Part shown: in pieces, positions 17,078 to 27,317 of the stretch
How the letters are laid out: every line of letters starts with the position of its first letter
Numbering within the stretch: position 1 is the first letter of the stretch
Origin: Bacillota bacterium
GTDB taxonomy: Bacteria; Bacillota_I; Bacilli_A; RF39; UBA660
DNA: 64,000 nucleotides
Reading direction: 5' to 3'
Assembly (NCBI GenBank): GCA_023460995.1
Contig: JAEWOE010000007.1
Span: 1 to 64,000, forward strand
The notes under the pieces: generated by a model
Told to the model about the DNA's origin: nothing
What the model saw: the letters and a program-made list of their open reading frames with translations, nothing else
The model's database searches: none
Position numbers and translations under genes: made by a program

Positions 17078-19837
17078 ATGAATTATAATATAATTTCAAT
17101 ATATAAACCTGACGAAACACAAATTGCAAATATTGAAGTATTAAAACCTACAAGAATTAAAAAATATTCTGGCTGCAACGAATATAAATTTAGCATTCCT
17201 GAATTAACAAAAGATACTGAAACAGACCATCAAATTGATAATCCAGATATACAGTTTGTTCAATATCACTATTTAACTTATATTGATAATCATTGGTATA
17301 TAATTGAGAAGATTGATAAACGAGTTGAAAATAAAGTAAAATACATTGATGTGACATGCTTTGGTAGAGCATATCAATTAAATCAATATAAATGTAAGGT
17401 TCAAACTGGTATTGTGCAAGGTTCTACGGTTATTAACGCTAAGAATTTATCAGATACAGCCCAATTAGTTTTACAGAACACAAATTATTCTTTAGGAACT
17501 GTATCTACATCTTTAGATTTGAAAATTCGAGCAGTTGATATAAATTCAAAATGTCTGTCTGCTTTAGACACTTTATGTGAGTATTGGGATTGTATATGGC
17601 AAGAGACTCCTGATAAAAAAATAAACTTTGTTGATTATAAAAATGGAATATTCAAAGGCGGATATTTAACCGCAGAAAATTTCATAAAGAGTTTATCATT
17701 AGATATGAAAGAATCATCAATAATTACTCGTTTACATATATTCGGGAAAGATGGAATATCCGTACATAGTGTTAACTTTGGTAGAGATTATGTGGATGAT
17801 TTCAGTTTCTTTAAGAATTTAACTTATATGTCCCAAAGTATGATTGATAATTTAAATAGTTATGAAACTGCAATATCCAATGCACAATCACAATACAATA
17901 TATATCTTAACGAATTGTCAACTTTTCAATCTACTTTAAATACTAAACAAAATGATTTAAAAGTTCTAACTGATAGTGCAATACAAAAGCAAATTCAGAT
18001 TGATGTGGCTAGTGCTGACAAAAATGATGCTTTAGCTAATACTAGAAAAACAGAATTAGCTACAATTCAGAATAATATATCAATAAAGAACTCTGAAATT
18101 ACAAGTGTTCAATCTCAAATAACAGCTAAAAATGGTCAGATAACTACATTAAGTAATTCTCTTTTAATCACTAACTTTTTAACAACTGACCAAATAAAAC
18201 TTTTAAATGAATATATTATTGAAGAAGACTTTAACGATACAGTCATTACAAGTAAAGGTACAACAGATGTGGAGTTAAAAGAATTACTTGAAGCAGGTAA
18301 AGAATATTTAAGAAGAAATAATTGCCCTAGAGTTGATGTTTCTGTAGATTTATTAGGTATAACTTTTCTTAATGACCGAGAAAGTAAATTAACAGTTGAA
18401 TCCTTGGAATTAGGGTCTATTGCTAAAATATATGTTAAGAAAATTGATGTAAATATTGATGTTAGAATAATATCAATAGAAGAATCGTTTGACGATTGTA
18501 AAGTGACTGTAACTCTCAGTAACCAAAAAGATATTCAAGACCCTTCATTTAAAGTTAAAGAATTACTTACTAGTGCTTCTGAGAGTAGAGATTTGATTGC
18601 ATTAAATATTGATAATTGGATGCTAGGGAAAGAAGCGAATTCAGCTATTAATGAATACATGAGCAATAATATAAATACTATTTCACAAAGTATTACTAAT
18701 TCTACAAATAGCTATGAATTAAATGATAGAGGGCTTGTTTTTAGGGACATTACAAACCCACAATATATGAGCGTTTACTCCAGCAATGGTCTATTATTAA
18801 GCGAAAATTCTGGAAGTAGCTGGAATGTGGCAATAGGTAAAGGTCAAGTATGGGGAGAAATCATAGGTGGTAAGATTATTGTAGGAAACCAAGGAAAATT
18901 CAATAAACTTGAAATCTATAATCCATCCACTAATGTTCTTGACTGTGAAATAGGCAATTACACTTCATCAATAGATGGTAGTGCTAAACGGGGCATAAAG
19001 TTAACAAATAGTGCTTTAGAGATAGTTGGTGGAATTCAAGAGTCACAACTCTCTCCTTCTGTTGCTAATGCTTATGTAAAATTAGGGCAATCATATAATA
19101 ATGTTGTAATAGACTCTTCATCAGGAATTAATGTGATTCGTTCTGATAATAAAGTAAAAACGATTATAAATGCTACTGATGGATTTAAAATAATGACAGG
19201 TAGTAATGGAAATTTTAATACAACTATGTTTAGTGTTGATACAAACGGTCAAGGTTACTTTGGTGGTATAGTAAATGCAAAGGATTTTCAGATTAATGGT
19301 ACTAGTATATTAACAACAAATGGATTAATTAAAGGTTCAAGTATTTCAGCAGACTCATTATATGTAAACAGTGCAAATATTACTGGTACTATTACTGCTG
19401 ATACTGTAAAAAGCAATTGGATATATTCAGGAGTAATAAATGCACAACAAATATATGGTGGTATAGCAAATCTCAGTGAAAGTGTTAATATAGGTGACAT
19501 ATATAGCAATGAAGAAAAAACACTAAATTTTTATAATAGTGGGTCAACTTCCTTATGTAATATAAAACTAGATATAAATGGAAATATGTTCGTAAATAGT
19601 TATCAAGGTTTATATTTAGGTAATGGTGGAGGTTATGCACTTCAAATTCAAAGTCAAACTGTAACATTTAATGGAACGGTGTATGGAATTGAATCATCTT
19701 CTTGGACTCAGCCTAATCATAATCATGGCATATCTGGGGGTACTAGACTGGCAATTTGTGATATAACAGGAAAAATTGTTGGTAGTGTAGTTTGGTCTGA
19801 AAGTGGAGGTTTTACTCATTATCATAGTATTTATTAA
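17078..19837 (+). CDS. tail-associated endopeptidase-type protein (Tal), 919 aa
   Basis: The N-terminal ~390 residues match the prophage minor structural / tail endopeptidase family. Examples are ISIYKPDETQIANIEVLKPT, CSCALDTL-like SALDTLCEYWDCIWQET and IKSLSLDMKESSIITRLHIFG. These subunits trimerise below Dit. Residues ~265-360 insert a coiled coil. The C-terminal half is a beta-rich fibre shaft with Gly/Asn/Ser repeats and a His-rich tip (NHNHGISGG, FTHYHSIY). AAGGAGGTGA is optimally placed. Whether it cleaves peptidoglycan cannot be read here. Confidence 0.82.
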   Translation: MNYNIISIYKPDETQIANIEVLKPTRIKKYSGCNEYKFSIPELTKDTETDHQIDNPDIQFVQYHYLTYIDNHWYIIEKIDKRVENKVKYIDVTCFGRAYQLNQYKCKVQTGIVQGSTVINAKNLSDTAQLVLQNTNYSLGTVSTSLDLKIRAVDINSKCLSALDTLCEYWDCIWQETPDKKINFVDYKNGIFKGGYLTAENFIKSLSLDMKESSIITRLHIFGKDGISVHSVNFGRDYVDDFSFFKNLTYMSQSMIDNLNSYETAISNAQSQYNIYLNELSTFQSTLNTKQNDLKVLTDSAIQKQIQIDVASADKNDALANTRKTELATIQNNISIKNSEITSVQSQITAKNGQITTLSNSLLITNFLTTDQIKLLNEYIIEEDFNDTVITSKGTTDVELKELLEAGKEYLRRNNCPRVDVSVDLLGITFLNDRESKLTVESLELGSIAKIYVKKIDVNIDVRIISIEESFDDCKVTVTLSNQKDIQDPSFKVKELLTSASESRDLIALNIDNWMLGKEANSAINEYMSNNINTISQSITNSTNSYELNDRGLVFRDITNPQYMSVYSSNGLLLSENSGSSWNVAIGKGQVWGEIIGGKIIVGNQGKFNKLEIYNPSTNVLDCEIGNYTSSIDGSAKRGIKLTNSALEIVGGIQESQLSPSVANAYVKLGQSYNNVVIDSSSGINVIRSDNKVKTIINATDGFKIMTGSNGNFNTTMFSVDTNGQGYFGGIVNAKDFQINGTSILTTNGLIKGSSISADSLYVNSANITGTITADTVKSNWIYSGVINAQQIYGGIANLSESVNIGDIYSNEEKTLNFYNSGSTSLCNIKLDINGNMFVNSYQGLYLGNGGGYALQIQSQTVTFNGTVYGIESSSWTQPNHNHGISGGTRLAICDITGKIVGSVVWSESGGFTHYHSIY

Positions 19838-19868
19838 AAACCTAGAGATTAATTCTCTAGGTTTTTAC
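19836..19868. terminator. bidirectional terminator
   Basis: A 13-bp stem (19836-19848 with 19854-19866) with A run before and T run after lies between the convergent Tal gene and minus-strand exported protein gene. It can serve both. Confidence 0.85.
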
Positions 19869-20481
19869 CCAAAAAGTTTATATTAAAATATAAGTATCCA
19901 CTATAGAAAATGAAATTTATTGGGTTTGCATCTTCTGTTTCTAAAATAACAGTATTGTCCTTGTATAATTTAACAGTGTTATTTTTTCCATTGAATTTCT
20001 CTGTTATTTTTGTTTTTTTGGAAAATTCAGTCGATAATATATAAGTGTTTGAATTATAAATAATAGCAGTATAATCTCCAAATTTCGTTAATTGAAAGTT
20101 GTCACCATCAACTAATCGTATAGGATTTAAATACTTATTTGAGTCATTTATCTCAGGAACAGTTAAATCTGGTAATGCAGTTGTAGTCAATTGTTCTTCA
20201 CCTCCTTTTGTCATATTTTCTTCTGTTTGATTAGAAGAAGTTAGAAGAATTTGTTTATTCTCAAATTTAACACCTACTCCAACTTGCTCTAAATCGCCAA
20301 GTTTTAAGTAGGTAGAAGCATTTATATTATAACCATCAACATCTGCCACTTCTCCATCAATTAAAACTGGATACGGGTTAGGTTTAACATTTAATTGTGT
20401 AACTGCAAATGCCGAGATTGATGCTGTAATAGTTATTCCTATTAATATACCACTAACAAAACTCTTAAAGTTAATTTTCAT
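19849..20481 (-). CDS. exported protein with copper-amine-oxidase-N-like stalk domain
   Basis: 210 aa. Residues 1-26 form a signal peptide (basic start, hydrophobic core, SAFA before the mature part). Residues ~30-85 show the stalk-domain pattern PYPVLIDGEVADVDGYNI, then STYLKLGDLEQVGVGV. That pattern is common in Clostridial cell-surface proteins. A Thr/Glu-rich linker and a beta-rich C-terminal part follow. It has its own consensus promoter and is convergent to the tail operon, the layout of a lysogenic-conversion (moron) gene. The likely role is at the host surface during lysogeny; this is inference. Confidence 0.75.
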   Translation of the reverse strand: MKINFKSFVSGILIGITITASISAFAVTQLNVKPNPYPVLIDGEVADVDGYNINASTYLKLGDLEQVGVGVKFENKQILLTSSNQTEENMTKGGEEQLTTTALPDLTVPEINDSNKYLNPIRLVDGDNFQLTKFGDYTAIIYNSNTYILSTEFSKKTKITEKFNGKNNTVKLYKDNTVILETEDANPINFIFYSGYLYFNINFLGKNLEN

Positions 20482-20518
20482 AATAAACCAATCCTTTCAA
20501 TCAATTTCTTACAATTAC

Positions 20519-20547
20519 ATTATATTCCTATAATTAATTTTTGTCAA
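20519..20547 (-). promoter_or_regulatory. consensus promoter for exported moron gene
   Basis: On the minus strand, TTGACA (20547-20542), a 17-bp spacer and TATAAT (20524-20519) form a perfect sigma-A promoter. It lies ~38 bp upstream of the signal-peptide gene, so it should be used by unmodified host polymerase in the lysogen. Confidence 0.88.
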
Positions 20548-20582
20548 GTGTAAATAATATTATTTTAATATTTTATATAATA

Positions 20583-20612
20583 TTGACTATCCCTTATTAT
20601 TAATGGTATTAT
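20583..20612 (+). promoter_or_regulatory. sigma-A-like promoter
   Basis: TTGACT (20583-20588), an 18-bp spacer and TATTAT (20607-20612) read toward the two-helix membrane gene at 20648. Together with the minus-strand promoter it makes a divergent host-type promoter pair. Confidence 0.7.
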
Positions 20613-20647
20613 TTGGGTTAAATAACTTAATTAAGGAGTGATTTGTA

Positions 20648-20869
20648 ATGAATGGTATTGCTAAAATGATAAGTTATATTGGTTGGGCTATAATTTGCAT
20701 AGGAATATTCCTGTTTCTTTATTTATTATTTGAAATAAAAGACATTTGGTATGGAGTTGGAGTAATAATAACTTCAATAATCTTTGGTACATTATTTGTT
20801 GGGATATCAGAAATAATTCAATTATTACAAGAGATTTTAAATACAAATAAAAATGGCAGTAAAGTATGA
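20648..20869 (+). CDS. small membrane protein, two transmembrane helices (73 aa)
   Basis: Hydrophobic segments at residues ~8-28 (ISYIGWAIICIGIFLFLYLL) and ~36-57 (VGVIITSIIFGTLFVGI) leave a short charged tail. AAGGAGTGA precedes the ATG. It has its own promoter and terminator, so it is an independent unit beside the exported moron gene. It could be a holin, an exclusion protein or an immunity factor. Nothing in the sequence decides between these. Confidence 0.65.
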   Translation: MNGIAKMISYIGWAIICIGIFLFLYLLFEIKDIWYGVGVIITSIIFGTLFVGISEIIQLLQEILNTNKNGSKV

Positions 20870-20899
20870 CAATAAACTAAAATTTAATATTTTGATGTA

Positions 20900-20942
20900 A
20901 ATAAAAGAACCTATTTAAAGTTAAGTAGGTTCTTTTATTATG
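20900..20942. terminator. strong terminator
   Basis: A 14-bp perfect stem (20900-20913 with 20926-20939) is rich in A on one arm and T on the other. It isolates the small membrane gene from the fibre operon. Confidence 0.85.
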
Positions 20943-21013
20943 CCCAAAAACGCAATAAAAGAGAAATTTCATCAAATTTAATAATATAAAAATAACATAG
21001 GAGGATGTTTTAC

Positions 21014-21175
21014 ATGGTTTATGAAATAAATGATAAAGTTAAACAAAATCTATTAGGATTCTTAAATCGAGTCCAATTACAGGGGTTCAATGAACTATCT
21101 GCAATGAATGAATTATTATCTATTTTAAATAATCCAGTCAATACAAATTTAGATTCTATTACAAAGGAGGAGTAA
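21014..21175 (+). CDS. small protein upstream of receptor-binding fibre (53 aa)
   Basis: Begins MVYEINDKVKQNLLGFLNRV. AGGAGG is 8 nt upstream, and the gene ends 4 bp before the fibre start, with the fibre ribosome site AAAGGAGGAG inside its last codons. Helical, no motif. Close linkage suggests a fibre-assembly helper or tail-tip protein. Confidence 0.65.
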   Translation: MVYEINDKVKQNLLGFLNRVQLQGFNELSAMNELLSILNNPVNTNLDSITKEE

Positions 21176-21179
21176 ACTT

Positions 21180-24100
21180 ATGGCTTTTTCTTTTAATACT
21201 AGTTTGGTATTTGAAAGGCGATTGGGTACTATTGAAGACCCTTATGACTCAATAACCGAGTCAAGAAAAATGAATGAAAATATTACTTTGCTTTCAGAAA
21301 TACCAAGTATTCAACATCATGTTACTGTAACAGAACCTTCTACTGGTAATATTTATTACGAAGTTTTTGACGATTCGGATTTAGCAGATAATCAATTTAA
21401 AGTTGATTATAATCTTGGATTTGTATTTTTCAGTCCCTCCAGTATTGGAAAAATATTACAGTTTAATTTTCGTGGGACTGGTTGTCATTTCATACCTGTG
21501 GACAGGATTTGGACGAAATTGGACTCTAATGGGCATGTACTTGAAACACTTGCGGAGATTATTGATGCAGGAAAGATTGCAATTGATGCGTTGAATTTAT
21601 TAAATATAACTATAGATAATGCAAAAGCTGCTACTCTAAATGCGAACAATGCTGCAACAACTGCTAATACAACGAACACCAATATTTCCAATGCTGAAGC
21701 TTTAAGGGTCTCTGCTGAAAATACTCGTGTATCCCAAGAAAATACACGAAAATCAAATGAAACAACAAGGCAGACTAATGAAACAAACCGTCAAACTACT
21801 GAAACAAATCGAGCAACTGCCGAAAGTGGTAGAGTTACAGCAGAAAACAGCAGAGTTACTGTTGAATCTAATAGAGTAAGTGCTGAATCGGCAAGAGCAT
21901 CTGCTGAGACAACTAGACAAACTAATGAGACTGCTAGAATTTCTAGAGATACTGCTTATCAAGTTTGTGAGGCTTACAATAATACTAAAGCATATGTTCC
22001 CTTAAATAAAGTTACATATCAAGGTTCGTTATATCAAAACAAAGTTGGATGTACTGGAGTTTTACCTACTGATACAAGCAAGTGGATTTGTATAGCCTTA
22101 AAAGGTGATTATTATATTGGCTCTACAGCCCCTTCTTCTCCATATGTAAATCAAATTTGGTTTGATACATCTGCTTCAATTATTAAGTATTGGACTGGTA
22201 CTATTTGGCAAGCCACAATTGGTTCTGGTGATATGCGTAAAGAAATTTACGATACTGATAATGATGGTATTGTAGATAGTGCTGAAACTTTAAACGGTTT
22301 AACACCCTCAGTAACAGAACTAAACCATGTTAAAGGTGTAACTAGTGGAATACAGGGACAACTTAATAATAAAATAAATACTTCTCAAATTAAAAACAAT
22401 TTAACTGAAACAGCAACAGGTAATGTACTAGACGCAACTCAAGGAAAAACATTAGATGACAAAATCAGCATTTTATCTGGAAAAGTTGACTCCCCTACCT
22501 ATACTTCCGAACAAACAGTTTATAATGTTGGAAGTATTTCAAATACCTCAGTAAATGCCCCTTTAGCTAAGTGCGAACTTGCAGGGCAGGTTGTAAATAG
22601 TATATTATCGAATGGTAATTTTTCAAGTATTGGAAACTGGTCTGGTACTGGTGCGTCAATTTCGGTATCAAATAATGTTGCATCTATTACAGGAACAGGC
22701 ACAAATTCGTTTGTACAAGTGGCTCAGAATTCCACATCAGTATGGCAACCACGCAGGAAATATTTTGTAAGATGTAAGGTGCGTGTCACCAATACAGATT
22801 GTACATTATTGTCGCTTTATGGTGGTACATCAGTAACAGGTTCGTGGGTGATAGGGAATTCTCAAGCTTTACCAGTTAAAGATACTTGGTATACACTAAC
22901 TGGGACGATATACTCAGAAGATACTGCTCTAAATGGATTTGTGCGTATAGCAATAAGGTCTCAATATAGTGATACAACACTGGCAAACGGCAAGGTTATG
23001 GAGGTCAAAGAAGTTGTTGTTCTTGATATGGGTACTGATTCTCCCGGACTATATTATAATCTAACAGCTGACCAAATGAATGTGAGATTCCCAAACTTTA
23101 TCGGCTATGGACTTACCAATACCCAACCACAGGAATTGGTTGTAACTGGGAAGAATTTATTTAACTTATATAAACCTGTTTCTTATGCTCAATCTGGAGC
23201 AATTAAAACTATAATTAATAACGGAATTAAAGTAAAAAATACAGTTACCGCCGTATATTCACAAGTAAGAATAAAGATTCCCATTAAACCTAACACTTCA
23301 TATAAATTTTCGATGAATATTAGCATTATTTCTGGTTCGGCAGGGATAACTGTTAGGGATGGCAGTGAAACAAATATTTTATTTACAAATACTGGTACTT
23401 TGGCTAATGGTAGTAATGTTTTTACTTTTACAACAAATTCTGAAAATATAGTTACTATTTCTTTCTTTTGTACAACTGCTACTTCTGCCAGTGGAGAAGT
23501 AGATTATACTAATATAATGCTAAACGAAGGTTCTACAGCATTACCTTACGAACCATACTCAGAAACAGTAGTGCAAATACCTGAGTTGAGAGCTGTAAAT
23601 GATAGCTTTAGGGATATATTCGATGTGATTATAGGTAAGCTTACGCAGAATGTTGGAAAAATCGTCTTAAACGGTAGTGAGTCTTGGAGTTCATCTACTT
23701 CAGTTGTAACAGGTAAAAATAGGTTTGTAATGGCATTATCAGATGCAAAGCCTAATGCAACTAATGAAACAATTAGTGTTGTAGCATGTGATAAGTTAAA
23801 CGCTGTATCGCCAGCAAATACTTATAATAATATTGATGGTATTGCTATGAGTATTGATGGTAAGATTATTGTTTATGTAGAAAGTCAGAGTGCAAATACA
23901 GTAGCACAGTTTAAATCATGGCTTGCTGCAAATCCAATAACTGTACTGTATCAACTAGCGACACCAAAAGAAAAATATCTTCTTCCTGCAAAAACAATTA
24001 TTGCAACACCAAATGGAATAGTTTATACAAATCCAGCTTGTACATATGCTGATGGTTATGATACAAAAATAACTATACCGTCTACTCTTACAGCTTATCC

Positions 24101-26204
24101 TATTAAAACTCTAAAATATGTTAATAAAATAAATAATGTTGATGGCACATTAACTCCTGTTGATATCTCAACTTGTACTGTAGCAAGTGATGGATTTTCA
24201 TTTACAATTACTGGTGCTCTTTCGGGTGAATATTACGATTTTGGTTGGTATTATGATTCAAGTATATCTACTGTACCATCTGTAACTATATCATGTGCAA
24301 GTGATTTAAAAGCGGCTGTAGATGAGAATGTAAAGAGCGTAAAGAGAGTAAGTGATTCAGTAGATAAAATTCAAACTGAGGTTGAGATAAATAGTGATAA
24401 AATTGGCATTTTGTCTAATGATAAAATTGATAAAATTCAAATTAAAAATACATTGAATGAAACATCAACTGGAAATGTTTTAGATGCAAGTCAAGGTAAA
24501 GTGTTAAATGATAAAATTAACATCTTTAATACTATGAGTATCAATGTTAAATCATATGGTGCAAAAGGTGATGGTGTAACAGATGATACAATAGCTTTTC
24601 AAAATGCAATTGATGCCGCCATAGCAAATAAGGTAAAATGTGAAATACCTAGTGGTACTTATTTAATTACTGATACATTAAAAATTGGTGATAATATCAC
24701 CGCAGGACAATCTCCAGAGCGTCTTGAAATAACAGGGGTGCATATGATGCATACTGTATTAAAATTTAACTCTACTTCTTCGAAATCATTATTCTATATA
24801 GGACCAAACTCTGGATATATTATACTTCAAAAGATGACGCTAGAGGATACTAATGTTAGAGTGAATACAGCAATTGAATTACAAGACTATTTTGATGCCG
24901 CCGGAAACGCAAACTGGAAGAATAACTTTGAGTTTCTACATATTAAAAATTTTAACAAAGGTATTGTATTCAGCGGTGATTCTACACAACCAAACCATAC
25001 TCAAGACACACACTTGGACGGGACAACATTACACAAAGTTGGTATATGGGATTATAACGTAGCAATAGAGATAAACAATGTACAAGCTGTACAGTTATAT
25101 GGCGTCGATGTTGACTTAATATGTACTTTTACGGGCAATGAAAATTCAGTAGGTATAGTAAATAATTGCGGTGCATCGTGGACTTTTGAAGGTGGTTCTT
25201 GGATTGGAAGTGGAACATTTGTTAAATTTAATTGTACAGGTACGTATTATCAGGGTTCAAAATATGATTTAGAAAATATAAAATTTGAGTTTAGAAATCC
25301 TTATATAAAACCTGTAATAGCTTATTCAGATAGCTCTGAAGGCTATGCCTCTTGGACGGGTTCTAACGTATTGGGTTTTACTATGCAAGATTGTTGGGGT
25401 TCTTGCTATGGTCAATCTGTGACGTTAATAAAAACGCCTGTTGCTGGTAAGGCATTATTTAAAAACAATTATTTTGATAGTGATACAACAATAGCTAATT
25501 TATATTCAACTACTGAAACAATTCTTTTAAGTGGAACTAATAGAGGTTCAAAAGGTAGTATATGTTTTGATGGTTGTACGCCAATTAATATAAATGTTCT
25601 AACAGACACATCTAAATATCTTAATGGATATGGTAGAATTCCTGAATATAAAGTACTAAATACTTTTCATAGTAGTGCAAATCCTAACACTACAGTTGAC
25701 ACTTATGGCTATTATTCATCTAAAGAATTGCCATTTGAAAGCAGCCAAATTGACGGTCTTGTTAACTATACAAAAAAGATTACAGGATTTAGGACTATTG
25801 ATGCGTCAAACATTCCGACAGAATTCAAGATAATGTTACCTAATTTTGGAATGCCTTTGAATTTATTGATTCCTAGAACATTAACAGTGTTAGATGGCTC
25901 AAGAGTTGAGTATTATGTTGTAAAGGATAACTCTTTATGGGCTAACCCATCAACATTTGCTTTAGCAACAGATGCACTCAAACTAGGACAATATGATTTT
26001 TCAGCAACCGAGTATGGGTTAGTAACAATACCTATTAAAGCAACAGCAAATTTCTATTCATTCACGGGTGGCTATACATTAAAAGTAGGTAGTGCCAACT
26101 GGAAAGAAGGAAGGTTTTTAATAAGGTTTGTGAATTCTGGAACAGGTGCATTACTTGCTACGGGGCAAACTCCATTAGAGTTTATTTTAATTGAATATAT
26201 ATAG
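21180..26204 (+). CDS. giant tail fibre / receptor-binding spike (1674 aa)
   Basis: An N-terminal tail-attachment domain (1-115) leads into a coiled shaft of repeated units such as RVSAENTRVSQENTR and NRQTTETNR (~160-260). Next is a chitin-binding-like module (KVTYQGSLYQN, ~275-345). Beta-sandwich modules with LTETATGNVLDATQGKTLDD (~410) follow. That linker recurs as LNETSTGNVLDASQGKVLND (~1098). It leads into a pectate-lyase-3 beta-helix (VKSYGAKGDGVTDDTIAFQN, ~1120-1500) and a C-terminal domain. The modular order suggests surface-polysaccharide binding and possibly cleavage. A repeat of a linker on both sides of a module points to domain shuffling. Confidence 0.85.
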   Translation: MAFSFNTSLVFERRLGTIEDPYDSITESRKMNENITLLSEIPSIQHHVTVTEPSTGNIYYEVFDDSDLADNQFKVDYNLGFVFFSPSSIGKILQFNFRGTGCHFIPVDRIWTKLDSNGHVLETLAEIIDAGKIAIDALNLLNITIDNAKAATLNANNAATTANTTNTNISNAEALRVSAENTRVSQENTRKSNETTRQTNETNRQTTETNRATAESGRVTAENSRVTVESNRVSAESARASAETTRQTNETARISRDTAYQVCEAYNNTKAYVPLNKVTYQGSLYQNKVGCTGVLPTDTSKWICIALKGDYYIGSTAPSSPYVNQIWFDTSASIIKYWTGTIWQATIGSGDMRKEIYDTDNDGIVDSAETLNGLTPSVTELNHVKGVTSGIQGQLNNKINTSQIKNNLTETATGNVLDATQGKTLDDKISILSGKVDSPTYTSEQTVYNVGSISNTSVNAPLAKCELAGQVVNSILSNGNFSSIGNWSGTGASISVSNNVASITGTGTNSFVQVAQNSTSVWQPRRKYFVRCKVRVTNTDCTLLSLYGGTSVTGSWVIGNSQALPVKDTWYTLTGTIYSEDTALNGFVRIAIRSQYSDTTLANGKVMEVKEVVVLDMGTDSPGLYYNLTADQMNVRFPNFIGYGLTNTQPQELVVTGKNLFNLYKPVSYAQSGAIKTIINNGIKVKNTVTAVYSQVRIKIPIKPNTSYKFSMNISIISGSAGITVRDGSETNILFTNTGTLANGSNVFTFTTNSENIVTISFFCTTATSASGEVDYTNIMLNEGSTALPYEPYSETVVQIPELRAVNDSFRDIFDVIIGKLTQNVGKIVLNGSESWSSSTSVVTGKNRFVMALSDAKPNATNETISVVACDKLNAVSPANTYNNIDGIAMSIDGKIIVYVESQSANTVAQFKSWLAANPITVLYQLATPKEKYLLPAKTIIATPNGIVYTNPACTYADGYDTKITIPSTLTAYPIKTLKYVNKINNVDGTLTPVDISTCTVASDGFSFTITGALSGEYYDFGWYYDSSISTVPSVTISCASDLKAAVDENVKSVKRVSDSVDKIQTEVEINSDKIGILSNDKIDKIQIKNTLNETSTGNVLDASQGKVLNDKINIFNTMSINVKSYGAKGDGVTDDTIAFQNAIDAAIANKVKCEIPSGTYLITDTLKIGDNITAGQSPERLEITGVHMMHTVLKFNSTSSKSLFYIGPNSGYIILQKMTLEDTNVRVNTAIELQDYFDAAGNANWKNNFEFLHIKNFNKGIVFSGDSTQPNHTQDTHLDGTTLHKVGIWDYNVAIEINNVQAVQLYGVDVDLICTFTGNENSVGIVNNCGASWTFEGGSWIGSGTFVKFNCTGTYYQGSKYDLENIKFEFRNPYIKPVIAYSDSSEGYASWTGSNVLGFTMQDCWGSCYGQSVTLIKTPVAGKALFKNNYFDSDTTIANLYSTTETILLSGTNRGSKGSICFDGCTPININVLTDTSKYLNGYGRIPEYKVLNTFHSSANPNTTVDTYGYYSSKELPFESSQIDGLVNYTKKITGFRTIDASNIPTEFKIMLPNFGMPLNLLIPRTLTVLDGSRVEYYVVKDNSLWANPSTFALATDALKLGQYDFSATEYGLVTIPIKATANFYSFTGGYTLKVGSANWKEGRFLIRFVNSGTGALLATGQTPLEFILIEYI

Positions 26205-26261
26205 ATAATATTATATAATTGTTCATAGATAATATACATATTTTACTATGGGAGGTTATTT

Positions 26262-27317
26262 ATGGAGTCAAAAAGAATTGAATGGGTGGATGTGTGTAGG
26301 GGATTAGCTATATTGGCAATTTTTATAGGACATGTTGGTAATACTGATATAGTAACGACTTTTGTCTTTAGATATCATATCCCCCTATTTTTCTTTTTGT
26401 CAGGATTTTTTTATAATAAAAGAAGAATATTATCAATTAAAGAATATTTGGTTGAATGTTTCAAAGGAACTTTAATTCCTTACATTTTCTTCTGTTCTTT
26501 AGGTATAGTATTTTATATTGTGACACAAGGAAGCCCTCTAGTAATAGCTAAAACATATTTAAAGCAAGCATTTTTTGGCATTCGTATTCATATAGACTTT
26601 GGTGGTCAATTATGGTTTTTTACATGTCTTTTTAGCATTCAGATATTATATTATTTATTAAATAGAATTATTAAAAAAAAAGTACTGCTAGTTATTATTA
26701 CATTAATTTCTGCCTTATTAAGTGCAGTTATTCTTAAAATGCCAAATGTTCCATCAGTATTTTTTAATATTGATAGTGCATTATATTATACTTTGTTCTA
26801 TTGTGTGGGAGATATCGTTTATCCGAAGATAGAAAATTTAGCACTTTTTAATAAAAATCTCTTACATAAAAGAATCATTCAATTGCTTTGTATTATAATA
26901 TTAATGTTTACTTTTTATGTATATGGGAAATATCAAAATTTTGACGTTATGCTTATGAAAATTGCTTATATAATGCCATTTGATATTTTAATAACATATG
27001 CCTTTCAATTTTTTACAATATTTGTAACTTTTATATTAATTGCTGCTAATATTATAGTTTCATTTGCATTAAGACAATCTAAATTTTTATTAAATATTGG
27101 AAAGAATACTTTAATATTATGTGGTTTAGAGAGTATATCGGTAATTATCGTTTATTCTATACTATCATTTTTGGGAATAAATGTTAAGACGGATATTATA
27201 TTGTATAAAGTTATAATTGTTGTTCTAAAAGTTGGCATCATTAAGATTGTGTTTTTTGATTTATTTAATAAATATTTACCTTGGGTTATTGGACGAAAAA
27301 GAACTACAGAATTGTAA
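26262..27317 (+). CDS. acyltransferase family 3 membrane protein
   Basis: 351 aa with about ten hydrophobic helices. The N terminus reads RIEWVDVCRGLAILAIFIGH, the conserved acyltransferase-3 start with its catalytic-type His. FRYHIPLFFFLSGFFY and GGQLWFFTCLF also match the family. These integral membrane enzymes O-acetylate cell-wall or surface glycans. It lies directly behind the fibre gene, with GGGAGG before the ATG. A likely role is altering the host surface receptor to block superinfection, as in O-antigen conversion by other prophages. The family call is firm; the role is inference. Confidence 0.85.
   Translation: MESKRIEWVDVCRGLAILAIFIGHVGNTDIVTTFVFRYHIPLFFFLSGFFYNKRRILSIKEYLVECFKGTLIPYIFFCSLGIVFYIVTQGSPLVIAKTYLKQAFFGIRIHIDFGGQLWFFTCLFSIQILYYLLNRIIKKKVLLVIITLISALLSAVILKMPNVPSVFFNIDSALYYTLFYCVGDIVYPKIENLALFNKNLLHKRIIQLLCIIILMFTFYVYGKYQNFDVMLMKIAYIMPFDILITYAFQFFTIFVTFILIAANIIVSFALRQSKFLLNIGKNTLILCGLESISVIIVYSILSFLGINVKTDIILYKVIIVVLKVGIIKIVFFDLFNKYLPWVIGRKRTTEL

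Noticed and set aside
21403..21962. Short ORFs on both strands within the fibre gene
   Set aside because: They arise from the repetitive coiled-shaft sequence; no ribosome sites.
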